From Fuscovulum ytuae (GTDB taxonomy: Bacteria; Pseudomonadota; Alphaproteobacteria; Rhodobacterales; Rhodobacteraceae), in the NCBI RefSeq assembly GCF_029953595.1, contig NZ_CP124535.1, positions 2,897,001 to 2,961,000 on the forward strand: a stretch of 64,000 nucleotides of DNA. The letters are read 5' to 3'. The notes under the pieces were generated by a model, which had not been told where the DNA came from, did not search any database, and worked only from the letters and a program-made list of their open reading frames with translations. Position numbers and translations under genes: made by a program. Shown here one piece after another: positions 8,871-17,265 of the stretch. Numbering within the stretch: the stretch's first letter is position 1; the number at the start of each line of letters is the position of its first letter.

Positions 8871-9764
8871 ATGATCGACAAGCTGGAAATGTTCATCGCC
8901 CTCGCCAACGAACGCCATTTCGGCCGCGCGGCCGAGGTCTGTGGCGTCACGCAACCCACCCTATCCTCTGCCATCCGGCAGCTGGAGGATCAGCTGGGCG
9001 TCCAACTCGTCTTTCGCGGCAGCCGCTATCAGGGCCTCACGCCCGAAGGCCAGCGCGTGCTCGACTGGGGCCGCCGCATCGTAGGCGACATGCGCGCGCT
9101 CAAGGACGAGATGCGCACCGTCCGCGCAGGGTTATCCGGCAACCTGCGCATCGGCGTCATCCCAACTGCCCTGCCGATGGTCGCGGGCCTCACGGGCCCT
9201 TTCACAGCCAAACACCCCAACGTCCGCGTCTCCATCCTGTCGCGCACCAGCACCGAAATCCTCACGGGGATCGAGGCGCTCGAACTCGACGCAGGCATCA
9301 CCTATCTCGACAACGAACCGCTCGGTCGCGTGGCGCAGGTGCCGCTTTACGCGGAATTCTACCGCTACCTCTGCGCCCCCGGCACGCCATTGGCCGACCG
9401 GGATCAGGTGACATGGTCCGAACTGGCCGAACAGCCGCTTTGTCTGCTCACAGGCGACATGCAGAACCGCCGCATCGTAAACCAGCATCTGGCCGAGGCC
9501 GGGGTCGCCGTCGTGCCACAGATCGAATCGAATTCCACCATCGCGCTGACCAGCCATGTGCTGACGGGGCGCTGGGCCTCTATCGTGCCGCGTCAATTGG
9601 CGCAGATGTTTGTGGCGGGGGGGCAGCTCCGTTCCATCCCCATCGTGGCACCCGAAGTGGAACACCTCGTCGGCCTGATCACCGCGCGCCGCGACCCGAT
9701 CACCCCCGTCCTCGCGGCCCTGATCGCCGAAGCAGAGCGTTTCGCCAAGGCCGCCGCCGCTTAG
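8871..9764 (+). CDS. LysR family regulator, probable regulator of the fds operon
   Basis: This 297-residue protein has an N-terminal winged helix-turn-helix (residues about 1-60: FIALANERHFGRAAEVCGVTQPTLSSAIRQLEDQLG) and a periplasmic-binding-like effector domain (about 90-295). The ATG at 8871 starts MIDKLEMF at the family's normal distance from the HTH; a GTG at 8844 would add nine residues. It lies directly upstream of and in the same direction as the formate dehydrogenase genes. The 160-base gap carries a palindromic site of LysR type. Control of fds in response to formate is an inference from this setting; related LysR proteins act so in other bacteria. Confidence 0.88.
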   Translation: MIDKLEMFIALANERHFGRAAEVCGVTQPTLSSAIRQLEDQLGVQLVFRGSRYQGLTPEGQRVLDWGRRIVGDMRALKDEMRTVRAGLSGNLRIGVIPTALPMVAGLTGPFTAKHPNVRVSILSRTSTEILTGIEALELDAGITYLDNEPLGRVAQVPLYAEFYRYLCAPGTPLADRDQVTWSELAEQPLCLLTGDMQNRRIVNQHLAEAGVAVVPQIESNSTIALTSHVLTGRWASIVPRQLAQMFVAGGQLRSIPIVAPEVEHLVGLITARRDPITPVLAALIAEAERFAKAAAA

Positions 9765-9863
9765 GGTGCGGGCTTGCACGCACCCCGGGCATCAGGGCGA
9801 AATCTGACTGCCCAGTACGAACCCCGCCGCTTCAATAGACGCCATCTATCAAACGACGGTAAT

Positions 9864-9886
9864 TCAATATTGATTTCCCTATCAAT
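9864..9886. promoter_or_regulatory. Candidate LysR operator upstream of fdsG
   Basis: TCAATATTGA (9864-9873) is a perfect 10-base palindrome. It overlaps a second dyad, ATTGAT (9869-9874) and ATCAAT (9881-9886), separated by 6 bases. A further ATCAA lies at 9847. LysR proteins typically bind such nested AT-rich dyads with a T-N11-A core, and the only LysR gene nearby is immediately upstream. The site is 40-60 bases before the fdsG start. Confidence 0.55.
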
Positions 9887-9925
9887 CGGCGTATCCCGGT
9901 AGACAGCTACCAAGGAAGGCCGCCG

Positions 9926-10396
9926 ATGTCGCAGACCAGCACCGAAATCGCCGCGCGGGTGGGGGAAATCCTCGACGCGCATCAGGGGATGGAGGGGCCG
10001 CTCTTGCCGATCCTCCACGCCATTCAGGCAGCCTTCGGCTATGTGCCGCGCGACGCGCTTCCCATCATCGCCAAACACCTGAACCTGACGCGGGCCGAGG
10101 TGCATGGTGTCATGTCCTTCTACCACGACTTCCGCGAAGACCCGGCGGGCCGCCACGTCCTGAAACTCTGCCGGGCTGAGGCATGTCAGGCCATGGGCGG
10201 TGACCGCGTGGCGCAGCATGCGCAAAACCGTCTTGGCATCGAATGGCACGAAACCACCAAAGACGGGCGCATCACCTTGGAACCCGTCTTCTGCCTTGGC
10301 CTCTGTGCCTGCGCTCCCGCCGCTCTGGTCGATGGCAAGGTCGTCGGTCGGGTAGATGAAGCCCGCCTTGACGCGATTATCGAAGGGGCGCGCTGA
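9926..10396 (+). CDS. fdsG: NAD-dependent formate dehydrogenase gamma subunit
   Basis: This 156-residue protein is homologous to NuoE and carries one [2Fe-2S] cluster. The four ligands are visible as LCRAEACQAMG (Cys-x4-Cys) and FCLGLCACAPAA (Cys-x3-Cys). The N-terminal helical part (GEILDAHQGMEGPLLPILHAIQAAFGYVP) is also typical. It passes electrons between the FdsA and FdsB modules of the soluble, molybdenum-dependent formate dehydrogenase. GGAAGG precedes the ATG. Its stop overlaps the fdsB start by one base. Confidence 0.93.
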   Translation: MSQTSTEIAARVGEILDAHQGMEGPLLPILHAIQAAFGYVPRDALPIIAKHLNLTRAEVHGVMSFYHDFREDPAGRHVLKLCRAEACQAMGGDRVAQHAQNRLGIEWHETTKDGRITLEPVFCLGLCACAPAALVDGKVVGRVDEARLDAIIEGAR

Positions 10397-11925
10397 TGAA
10401 AATCTACATCCCCCGCGACGCCGCCGCCCGTGGCCTTGGTGCCGATGACGTCGCCGCCGCCGTCGCGGCCGAGGCCGCCAAGCGTGGCACCAAAGTCGAA
10501 ATCATCCGCAACGGTTCGCGTGGCATGGTCTGGCTGGAGCCGCTGGTCGAGGTGGCCACCGACGCAGGCCGCATCGCCTTTGGCCCCCTGACCCCTGCTG
10601 ATGTGCCCGCCCTCTTTGGCGATCTGGAACAGCACCCAAAGGCGCTCGGCCTGACCGAAGCGCTGCCGTGGATGGCGAAACAGACCCGCCTCACCTTCGC
10701 CCGTGTCGGCGTGATCGACCCCCTCTCGCTGGCGGATTACGAAGCCCATGGCGGGCTTGCGGGCCTGCGCCGTGCGCTGACCATGGACAGCGCCGCCATC
10801 GTGGCCGAAGTGACCGAATCCGGCCTGCGCGGCCGTGGCGGCGCAGGCTTCCCGACCGGCATCAAATGGAAAACGGTGGCCGAGGCGAAGGCTGATCAGA
10901 AATACATCGTCTGCAACGCTGACGAAGGCGATAGCGGCACCTTTGCCGACCGCATGCTGATGGAAGGCGACCCCTTCACCCTGATCGAAGGCATGGCCAT
11001 CGCGGGCATCGGCACGGGCGCGACCAAGGGCTATGTCTACCTTCGCTCCGAATATCCGGATGCGATCGAGGTGATGACGGCGGCCGTGGAAATCGCCCGG
11101 AAATCGGGCCTTCTCGGCCCCTCCATCCTTGGTTCCGGCAAGGCCTTTGACATGGAGATACGCACCGGTGCGGGTGCCTATGTCTGTGGCGAGGAAACCT
11201 CGCTTCTCAACTCGCTGGAAGGCAAGCGCGGCATCGTCCGCGCCAAGCCGCCGCTGCCCGCGCTGCAAGGCTTCATGGGCAAGCCCACCGTTGTGAACAA
11301 CGTCATCTCGCTGGCCACCGTTCCGGTGATCTTTGAAAAGGGCGCCGCCCATTACAAGGATTTCGGCCTTGGCCGGTCGCGCGGCACGATCCCGCTGCAA
11401 ATCGCCGGCAACGTCAAATTCGGCGGCCTGTTCGAGGTGGCCTTTGGCCTGACCCTTGGTCAGATCGTCGATGACATCGGCGGCGGCACCGCCACAGGCC
11501 GCCCGGTCAAGGCCGTGCAGGTGGGTGGCCCCTTGGGCGCCTACTTCCCCCGCGCGCTGTTCGACACCCCCTTCGGCTATGAAGAATTCGGCGCGAAAGA
11601 GGGCCTGATCGGCCATGCTGGCCTCGTCATTTTTGACGAAACCGCCGACATGCTGAAACAGGCCCGCTTTGCGATGGAATTCTGCGCCATCGAAAGCTGC
11701 GGCAAATGCACCCCCTGCCGCATCGGCGCGGTGCGCGGCGTGGAAACGGTGGACCGCATCGCCAAGGGTGATGCCGACGCTATCCCGCTGCTGACCGACC
11801 TCTGCAACACGATGAAATCTGGCTCGCTCTGCGCGCTGGGCGGCTTCACCCCCTATCCGGTGATGTCCGCGCTCAACCACTTCCCTGACGACTTCGCCCC
11901 CGCGATGAAAGAGGCCGCCGAATGA
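10396..11925 (+). CDS. fdsB: NAD-dependent formate dehydrogenase beta subunit
   Basis: This 509-residue diaphorase subunit is homologous to NuoF and holds FMN, the NAD site and one [4Fe-4S] cluster. The first 110 residues form a thioredoxin-like domain without cysteines, as usual for FdsB. LRGRGGAGFPTGIKWK binds FMN/NADH, and CNADEGDSGTFADR, GAGAYVCGEETSLLNSLEG and ESCGKCTPCRIGAVRG (cluster ligands) follow. It reduces NAD with electrons from formate. The last four bases overlap fdsA (ATGA), which implies coupled translation of the complex. Confidence 0.95.
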   Translation: MKIYIPRDAAARGLGADDVAAAVAAEAAKRGTKVEIIRNGSRGMVWLEPLVEVATDAGRIAFGPLTPADVPALFGDLEQHPKALGLTEALPWMAKQTRLTFARVGVIDPLSLADYEAHGGLAGLRRALTMDSAAIVAEVTESGLRGRGGAGFPTGIKWKTVAEAKADQKYIVCNADEGDSGTFADRMLMEGDPFTLIEGMAIAGIGTGATKGYVYLRSEYPDAIEVMTAAVEIARKSGLLGPSILGSGKAFDMEIRTGAGAYVCGEETSLLNSLEGKRGIVRAKPPLPALQGFMGKPTVVNNVISLATVPVIFEKGAAHYKDFGLGRSRGTIPLQIAGNVKFGGLFEVAFGLTLGQIVDDIGGGTATGRPVKAVQVGGPLGAYFPRALFDTPFGYEEFGAKEGLIGHAGLVIFDETADMLKQARFAMEFCAIESCGKCTPCRIGAVRGVETVDRIAKGDADAIPLLTDLCNTMKSGSLCALGGFTPYPVMSALNHFPDDFAPAMKEAAE

Positions 11926-14798
11926 AAGACTTCATCATCCCCGACCGCGATTTCGGCACGCCCGCCGCGAAATCCAAGCAGATGGTGACATTGACCATCG
12001 ACGGCTTTGACGTGACCGTGCCCGAAGGCACCTCGATCATGCGCGCCGCCGCCGAACTGGGCATCTCTGTCCCCAAGCTCTGCGCCACCGACTCGCTTGA
12101 CGCCTTCGGTTCCTGCCGCCTCTGCCTTGTGGAAATCGAAGGTCGCAACGGCACCCCGGCTTCCTGCACCACCCCCGTCGCGCCGGGGATCAAGGTCCAC
12201 ACCCAGAACAGCAAGCTGAAACAGCTCCGCCGCGGGGTGATGGAACTGTATATCTCCGACCACCCGCTCGACTGCCTGACCTGCGCCGCCAATGGCGACT
12301 GCGAATTGCAAGACATGGCCGGGGCCGTCGGCCTGCGCGACGTGCGCTATGAAAAAGGCGAAAACCATTTCGAGGTGCGCAATACCTCCGGCGAAAAGAA
12401 CCCCAACTGGATTCCCAAGGACGAATCCAACCCCTACTTCGCCTATGACCCGGCGAAATGCATCGTCTGCTCGCGCTGCGTCCGCGCGTGCGAGGAAATC
12501 CAAGGCACCTTCGCCCTGACGATCGAAGGCCGCGGCTTCGACAGCCGCGTGTCCTTCGGCGCCAAGACCGACACGGCGCTCACCTCTGACTGCGTCTCCT
12601 GCGGGGCCTGCGTGCAGGCCTGCCCGACGGGCACCCTGCAAGAGAAATCCGTGATCGACATCGGCACCCCCGACCGGTCGGTCATCACCACCTGCGCCTA
12701 TTGCGGCGTCGGCTGCTCCTTCAAGGCGGAAATGCGCGGCGACGAACTGGTCCGCATGACCCCCTACAAGCACGGCAAGGCCAACCGCGGCCATTCCTGC
12801 GTCAAGGGCCGCTTCGCCTATGGCTACGCCAGCCACAAGGACCGCATCCTGTCGCCCATGATCCGCGACTCGATCAACGACCCCTGGAAAGAAGTGACAT
12901 GGGCCGAGGCGATGGAATTCGCCTCAAACCGCATGAAGGGCATCATCGCCAAACATGGGCGGCAGTCGGTCGGCGTCATCACCTCGTCGCGCTGCACGAA
13001 TGAAGAGGCCTATCTCGTCCAGAAACTCACCCGCGCGGTGTTCCAGAACAACAACACCGACACCTGCGCCCGCGTCTGCCATTCGCCCACCGGATACGGG
13101 CTGGGCCAGACCTTCGGCACCTCGGCCGGCACGCAGGATTTCGACAGCGTGGAACATACCGATGTCGTGATCCTGATCGGCGCGAACCCCACCGATGGCC
13201 ATCCCGTCTTTGCCAGCCGCCTGAAGAAGCGGCTGCGCCAAGGGGCCAAGCTCATCGTCATCGACCCGCGCCGGATCGACCTTGTCGACACCGCCCATAT
13301 CAAGGCCGCGCATCACCTGCCGCTGACGCCGGGCACCAACGTGGCCGTCGTCACGGCCATCGCCCATACCATCGTCACCGAAGGCCTCTTCGACGAAGCC
13401 TTCATCCGTGATCGCTGCGATTGGGACGAATTCCAAGACTACGCCGAATTCGTCTCCGACCCCCGCCACAGCCCGGAAGCCACGCAATTCCTGACGGGCG
13501 TCAAGGCCGACGAACTCCGCGCCGCTGCCCGCCTTTATGCCAAGGGCGGCAATGGCGCGATCTACTACGGCCTTGGCGTCACCGAACACAGCCAAGGCTC
13601 CACCACCGTCATCGGCATCGCCAACCTCGCCATGCTGACCGGCAATATCGGCCGCCCCGGCGTGGGCGTGAACCCGCTGCGCGGGCAGAACAACGTGCAA
13701 GGCTCCTGCGACATGGGCAGCTTCCCGCACGAACTGCCCGGCTACCGCCATGTGAAGAATGACTCTGTCCGCGAGGTTTTTGAATCCCTCTGGGGCGTGA
13801 AGATCGATAACGAACCCGGCCTGCGCATCCCCAACATGCTCGATGCGGCAGTCGAAGGCACTTTCAAGGGCCTTTACTGCCAAGGCGAAGACATCCTGCA
13901 ATCCGACCCTGACACGAAACATGTGGCAGCGGGCCTTGCGGCGATGGATTGCGTCATCGTTCACGACCTCTTCCTGAACGAAACCGCGAATTACGCCCAT
14001 GTCTTCTTCCCCGGCTCCTCCTTCCTTGAAAAGGACGGCACCTTCACCAATGCCGAACGCCGCATCAACCGCGTGCGCAAGGTGATGGCCCCCCGTCAGG
14101 GCTATGCCGATTGGGAAGTCACGCAGATGTTTGCGCAGGCGATGGGGGCCGACTGGCACTACACCCACCCGTCGCAGATCATGGACGAAATCGCCATGCT
14201 GACCCCCTCCTTCGCGGGCGTCAGCTATGAAAAGCTGGAAGAAATGGGCTCCGTCCAATGGCCCTGCAACGCGAGTGCCCCCGAAGGCACGCCGCTGATG
14301 CATATCGACGGCTTTGTCCGCGGCAAGGGCAAGTTCATCGTCACCGAATATGTGGCGACGGATGAAAAGACTGGCCCGCGCTTCCCGCTTTTGCTGACGA
14401 CGGGGCGGATTCTGTCGCAATACAACGTCGGTGCGCAGACGCGGCGGACCCAAAACGTGGTCTGGCACGAAGAAGACCTTCTCGAAATCCACCCCCATGA
14501 CGCCGAACTGCGCGGTGTGCGGGATGGTCAATTCGTGAAACTGTCCTCCCGCTCTGGCGAAACCTCGCTGCGGGCCAAGATCACGGATCGCGTCTCGCCC
14601 GGTGTGGTCTATACGACCTTCCACCACCCGACGACGCAGGCCAATGTCATCACCACCGATTTCTCGGACTGGGCCACCAACTGCCCGGAATACAAGGTGA
14701 CGGCCGTGCAGGTCAGCCCGTCCAACGGCCCCACCGAATGGCAAGAGGAATACGCCGCACAGGCCGAACACGCGCGCCGCATTCTGGCGGCCGAGTGA
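11922..14798 (+). CDS. fdsA: NAD-dependent formate dehydrogenase catalytic alpha subunit
   Basis: This 958-residue subunit oxidises formate at a molybdenum bis-guanine-dinucleotide centre. The N-terminal part is NuoG-like: a [2Fe-2S] domain (DAFGSCRLCLVEIEG), a His-Cys3 cluster site (HPLDCLTCAANGDCELQ) and two [4Fe-4S] motifs (CIVCSRCVRACEE, CVSCGACVQACPTG). The DMSO-reductase-type domain starts with TTCAYCGVGCSF, another [4Fe-4S] site. The metal ligand lies in TDTCARVCHSPTGYG and is cysteine, not selenocysteine. Cytoplasmic, with no Tat signal. It overlaps fdsB by four bases and fdhD by one. Confidence 0.96.
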   Translation: MKDFIIPDRDFGTPAAKSKQMVTLTIDGFDVTVPEGTSIMRAAAELGISVPKLCATDSLDAFGSCRLCLVEIEGRNGTPASCTTPVAPGIKVHTQNSKLKQLRRGVMELYISDHPLDCLTCAANGDCELQDMAGAVGLRDVRYEKGENHFEVRNTSGEKNPNWIPKDESNPYFAYDPAKCIVCSRCVRACEEIQGTFALTIEGRGFDSRVSFGAKTDTALTSDCVSCGACVQACPTGTLQEKSVIDIGTPDRSVITTCAYCGVGCSFKAEMRGDELVRMTPYKHGKANRGHSCVKGRFAYGYASHKDRILSPMIRDSINDPWKEVTWAEAMEFASNRMKGIIAKHGRQSVGVITSSRCTNEEAYLVQKLTRAVFQNNNTDTCARVCHSPTGYGLGQTFGTSAGTQDFDSVEHTDVVILIGANPTDGHPVFASRLKKRLRQGAKLIVIDPRRIDLVDTAHIKAAHHLPLTPGTNVAVVTAIAHTIVTEGLFDEAFIRDRCDWDEFQDYAEFVSDPRHSPEATQFLTGVKADELRAAARLYAKGGNGAIYYGLGVTEHSQGSTTVIGIANLAMLTGNIGRPGVGVNPLRGQNNVQGSCDMGSFPHELPGYRHVKNDSVREVFESLWGVKIDNEPGLRIPNMLDAAVEGTFKGLYCQGEDILQSDPDTKHVAAGLAAMDCVIVHDLFLNETANYAHVFFPGSSFLEKDGTFTNAERRINRVRKVMAPRQGYADWEVTQMFAQAMGADWHYTHPSQIMDEIAMLTPSFAGVSYEKLEEMGSVQWPCNASAPEGTPLMHIDGFVRGKGKFIVTEYVATDEKTGPRFPLLLTTGRILSQYNVGAQTRRTQNVVWHEEDLLEIHPHDAELRGVRDGQFVKLSSRSGETSLRAKITDRVSPGVVYTTFHHPTTQANVITTDFSDWATNCPEYKVTAVQVSPSNGPTEWQEEYAAQAEHARRILAAE

Positions 14799-15598
14799 TG
14801 GAGACCGCGCGCCGCCTTCCCCGCCTCAGCTTTGGCTCGGCGGGAATCGAGCAGGGGTCCCGCCCCCTGCCCGAAGAGGTGGCCGTGGCGCTGTCCTTCA
14901 ACGGGTCGACGCAGGCGGTCATGATGGCCACCCCCGCCGACCTGACGGATTTCGCCTATGGCTTTGCCCTGACCGAAGGCATCGCCACACCGGATCAGAT
15001 TGATAGCGTTGATATCGTTCCAGCAGGGGACGGGGTCGATGTGCAGGTCTGGCTGCATGCCGATGCCGAACAGCGCCTCGCCGCCCGCCGCCGCACCATG
15101 GCAGGCCCCGTCGGCTGTGGCCTCTGCGGCATCGACAGCATCGAACAGGCCATGCGCCCCGTGGCCCAGATCGCGCCCTCGCCCCTGCGGATGACACCCT
15201 CGCAGGTGATGCGGGCCGTAGCGTCCCTGACCGACCGTCAACCGCTGCACGACTACACCCGCGCCGCCCATTGCGCCGCCTATTGGACGACCGAAGGCAT
15301 GGTCGCCGCGCGCGAGGATGTGGGCCGCCACAACGCGCTGGACAAGCTGGCAGGCCATGTGATCCGCGCCCGCTATGCCCAAGGCGCGGTGGTCCTGACC
15401 AGCCGCGTGTCGATCGATATGGTGCAGAAGGTCTGCGCCCTTGGCGCGCCGATCCTGATCGCCGTCTCGGCCCCCACCGCCCATGCCGTTGACCTTGCCG
15501 AAGAGGCGGGTCTGACCCTGATCGCCCTTGCCCGGTCCGACCGGTTCGAGGTTTTCACCCATTCTGACCGACTGACGGAGAGCGCCCATGTCCGCTGA
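14798..15598 (+). CDS. fdhD: Formate dehydrogenase accessory sulfurtransferase FdhD
   Basis: This 266-residue protein (called FdsC in fds operons) delivers sulfur to, and helps insert, the bis-MGD cofactor of FdsA. The functional Cys pair is in GPVGCGLCGIDSIEQ. EDVGRHNALDKLAGH and TSRVSIDMVQKVCALGAPILIAVSAPTAHAVDLA are family landmarks. The start at 14798 (METARRL) overlaps the fdsA stop by one base. The 3' end overlaps fdsD by 11 bases, so the five genes form one tight operon. Confidence 0.94.
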   Translation: METARRLPRLSFGSAGIEQGSRPLPEEVAVALSFNGSTQAVMMATPADLTDFAYGFALTEGIATPDQIDSVDIVPAGDGVDVQVWLHADAEQRLAARRRTMAGPVGCGLCGIDSIEQAMRPVAQIAPSPLRMTPSQVMRAVASLTDRQPLHDYTRAAHCAAYWTTEGMVAAREDVGRHNALDKLAGHVIRARYAQGAVVLTSRVSIDMVQKVCALGAPILIAVSAPTAHAVDLAEEAGLTLIALARSDRFEVFTHSDRLTESAHVR

Positions 15599-15824
15599 TC
15601 CCCATGAAAAGCTGATCTACATGGCCAATCAGATTTCGAAATTCTTCGAATCGAAGCCCGAGGCCGAGGGCGTTGCCGGCATCGCCGCCCATATCAACGA
15701 TTTTTGGGAACCCCGGATGCGGCGGCACTTCTTCGAAGTGGTCGATGCAGGCGGGGCCGGCCTGCGCCCGCTGGTTCTGGCGGCATCGGCAAAGATCAAG
15801 CGTCCCGTTCCCGAAACCGTGTAA
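15588..15824 (+). CDS. fdsD: NAD-dependent formate dehydrogenase delta subunit
   Basis: This 78-residue protein matches FdsD in size and pattern: KLIYMANQISKFFESKPE...GIAAHINDFWEPRMR. It is the last gene of the operon and has GGAGAG before its ATG inside the end of fdhD. FdsD supports assembly or stability of the complex in relatives and has no cofactor motif. Hairpins that may end the transcript follow within about 20-110 bases. Confidence 0.92.
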   Translation: MSADPHEKLIYMANQISKFFESKPEAEGVAGIAAHINDFWEPRMRRHFFEVVDAGGAGLRPLVLAASAKIKRPVPETV

Positions 15825-15893
15825 AGGGATCGGCGCGGCTGCGCCGCAAGCCTTTCCTGTCGCCTCCGCGCTTCGCGCTCCGGCTCCGTTGTC

Positions 15894-15933
15894 AGGGGAC
15901 GTTCCGTCCCCTCTGTCTGCGCGTGCCGCGCAG
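15894..15933. terminator. Hairpin pair after fdsD, possible transcript end
   Basis: AGGGGACG (15894-15901) pairs perfectly with CGTCCCCT (15905-15912) around TTC. CTGCGCG (15917-15923) pairs with CGCGCAG (15927-15933) around TGC. Smaller GC hairpins precede them from about 15835. No T-run follows, so this may be a REP-like block rather than a classical terminator, although it closes the fds operon. Confidence 0.5.
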
Positions 15934-15948
15934 CCATTCACCCCTTGA

Positions 15949-15971
15949 GAGTATTTTTCGCCAAGATGAAG
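15949..15971 (+). repeat. Dispersed intergenic repeat, copy 1 (GAGTATTT...GCCAAGATGAAG)
   Basis: GAGTATTT, a short variable core, then GCCAAGATGAAG. The same two blocks recur at 41723-41744 in the same orientation. Both copies are intergenic and follow a strong GC-rich hairpin. I recall this word as frequent in Rhodobacteraceae spacers, but could not search here. Confidence 0.7.
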
Positions 15972-16002
15972 GTGGCGTTAACCTTAACCTGTTGCCACCG
16001 TT

Positions 16003-16061
16003 CGCTGCGTGACCACAGTTTGCGGCACAAAAGGCGGCACAAAACAGGGCACAACCGTTTC
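16003..16061 (+). repeat. 59-base dispersed repeat, copy 1
   Basis: This block is the reverse complement of 30453-30511 with only two mismatches (57 of 59). It contains three spaced GCACAA words. Both copies are outside genes: this one lies between fdsD and a small membrane protein gene, the other after kamA. Confidence 0.85.
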
Positions 16062-16090
16062 GGGCGGAACGCAGTGATGAATGCGTGTTT

Positions 16091-16282
16091 TCAGCTGTTT
16101 GTCGGAATATCCCGCGACAGCCGCATATAGGTGAACATCCCCGTCAGGAACCCTGCAAAGGCAAGGAATCCGGCGGTCACCATTTGGGTCTGATCCTGAA
16201 TATCCGCAGAAAGTGCCAAATAGCCAAAGGCCCAAAAGCCAGACCAAGAAATCACACAAATCAAGGCGATAAGCTTGTTCAT
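16091..16282 (-). CDS. Small two-helix membrane protein
   Basis: This 63-residue protein has two predicted membrane helices (LIALICVISWSGFWAFGYLAL and MVTAGFLAFAGFLTGMFTYM) and a short polar tail. The ATG at 16282 is preceded by GGAGGAGGG about nine bases away; an in-frame ATG at 16291 lies too close to that site. It lies alone between two spacers near the fds and rfb operons. I do not recognise the family. Confidence 0.6.
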   Translation of the reverse strand: MNKLIALICVISWSGFWAFGYLALSADIQDQTQMVTAGFLAFAGFLTGMFTYMRLSRDIPTNS

Positions 16283-16389
16283 CCCTGTCATCCCTCCTCC
16301 CAAAGGGCGGGCCGAAAGGGGTGAGTCATCGGCCCGACTGCGGCAGGATAACGCAGGTTAGGCAGAAATCATCATGTTTTTTGCATGTA

Positions 16390-17265
16390 TCATTCCGAAG
16401 CAATCCCAAGCAGATAGCGGCCGTAATCGTTCTTTCGGAAGGTGTCCGCGCGTTTCAGCAGCGCCTCGCGCGTGATGAACCCCGACCGCCACGCAATCTC
16501 GTCCGGGCTGCCCACTTGCAGCCCTTGCCGATCGGTCAGGGTGCGCACGAAGTTCCCGGCATCGAGCAGCGAGCCGTGGGTGCCCGTGTCCAGCCAGGCA
16601 TAGCCGCGCCCCATGCGTTCGACCCGGAGACTGCCCTCGCTGCGGTATTTCTCAAGCAGATCAACGATTTCCAGCTCTCCCCGTGCAGAAGGGCGGACTG
16701 TTTCGGCAAGGTCCGGCGCGCGACCGTCAAGGTAATAGAGGCCTGTCACCGCATAGTTCGACGGGGGTTTTTCCGGCTTTTCCTGAATGCTGCGCACCGT
16801 GCCATCGGGGGCGAAATCAACCACACCATAGCGTTCGGGGTCGGCCACCCGGTAACCAAAGACCGTGCCTCCCATCGGTTGCGCGTCGGCGGCGGCAAGG
16901 GTTTCCGGCAACCCGTGGCCGAAGAAGATGTTGTCGCCCAGAACCATGGCCGAAGGCGCGCCATTCAGGAAATCGCGTGCCAGCAGATAGGCCTGCGCCA
17001 GACCGTCGGGCGCGGGCTGCACGATCCATGTGAAAGACAAGCCCCACTGGCTGCCATCCCCCATAAGCCTTTGGAATTGCGTCTGATCTTCTGGCGTCGT
17101 GATGATCGCGATCTCGCGTATCCCGCCCAACATCAGCACTGAAAGCGGGTAGTAGATCATCGGCTTGTCATAAAGCGGGAGAAGCTGCTTCGACACGCCC
17201 ATCGTAATGGGCCAGAGCCTTGTGCCAGACCCACCGGCGAGGATGATGCCCTTGCGTTTGGTCAT
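16390..17265 (-). CDS. rfbA: Glucose-1-phosphate thymidylyltransferase
   Basis: This 291-residue enzyme (RmlA) makes dTDP-glucose from dTTP and glucose-1-phosphate, the first step to dTDP-L-rhamnose. The pyrophosphorylase signature GGSGTRLWPITMGVSKQLLPLYDKP is at the N-terminus. VLGDNIFFGHG, GYRVADPERYGVVDF and EKPEKPPSNYAVTGLYYLD follow. Length fits the family. Its start overlaps the rfbD stop by 4 bases. It is the last of four rhamnose genes, although it acts first. Confidence 0.96.
   Translation of the reverse strand: MTKRKGIILAGGSGTRLWPITMGVSKQLLPLYDKPMIYYPLSVLMLGGIREIAIITTPEDQTQFQRLMGDGSQWGLSFTWIVQPAPDGLAQAYLLARDFLNGAPSAMVLGDNIFFGHGLPETLAAADAQPMGGTVFGYRVADPERYGVVDFAPDGTVRSIQEKPEKPPSNYAVTGLYYLDGRAPDLAETVRPSARGELEIVDLLEKYRSEGSLRVERMGRGYAWLDTGTHGSLLDAGNFVRTLTDRQGLQVGSPDEIAWRSGFITREALLKRADTFRKNDYGRYLLGIASE

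Noticed and set aside
10186-11880. Long open frame on the minus strand across fdsG and fdsB
   Set aside because: It lies opposite genes with full NuoE/NuoF motifs; its His/Gly/Ala-rich translation has no domain. It is a product of high GC.
12924-14771. Long minus-strand open frame opposite fdsA
   Set aside because: Opposite a clear catalytic subunit, low-complexity translation, no start signal.
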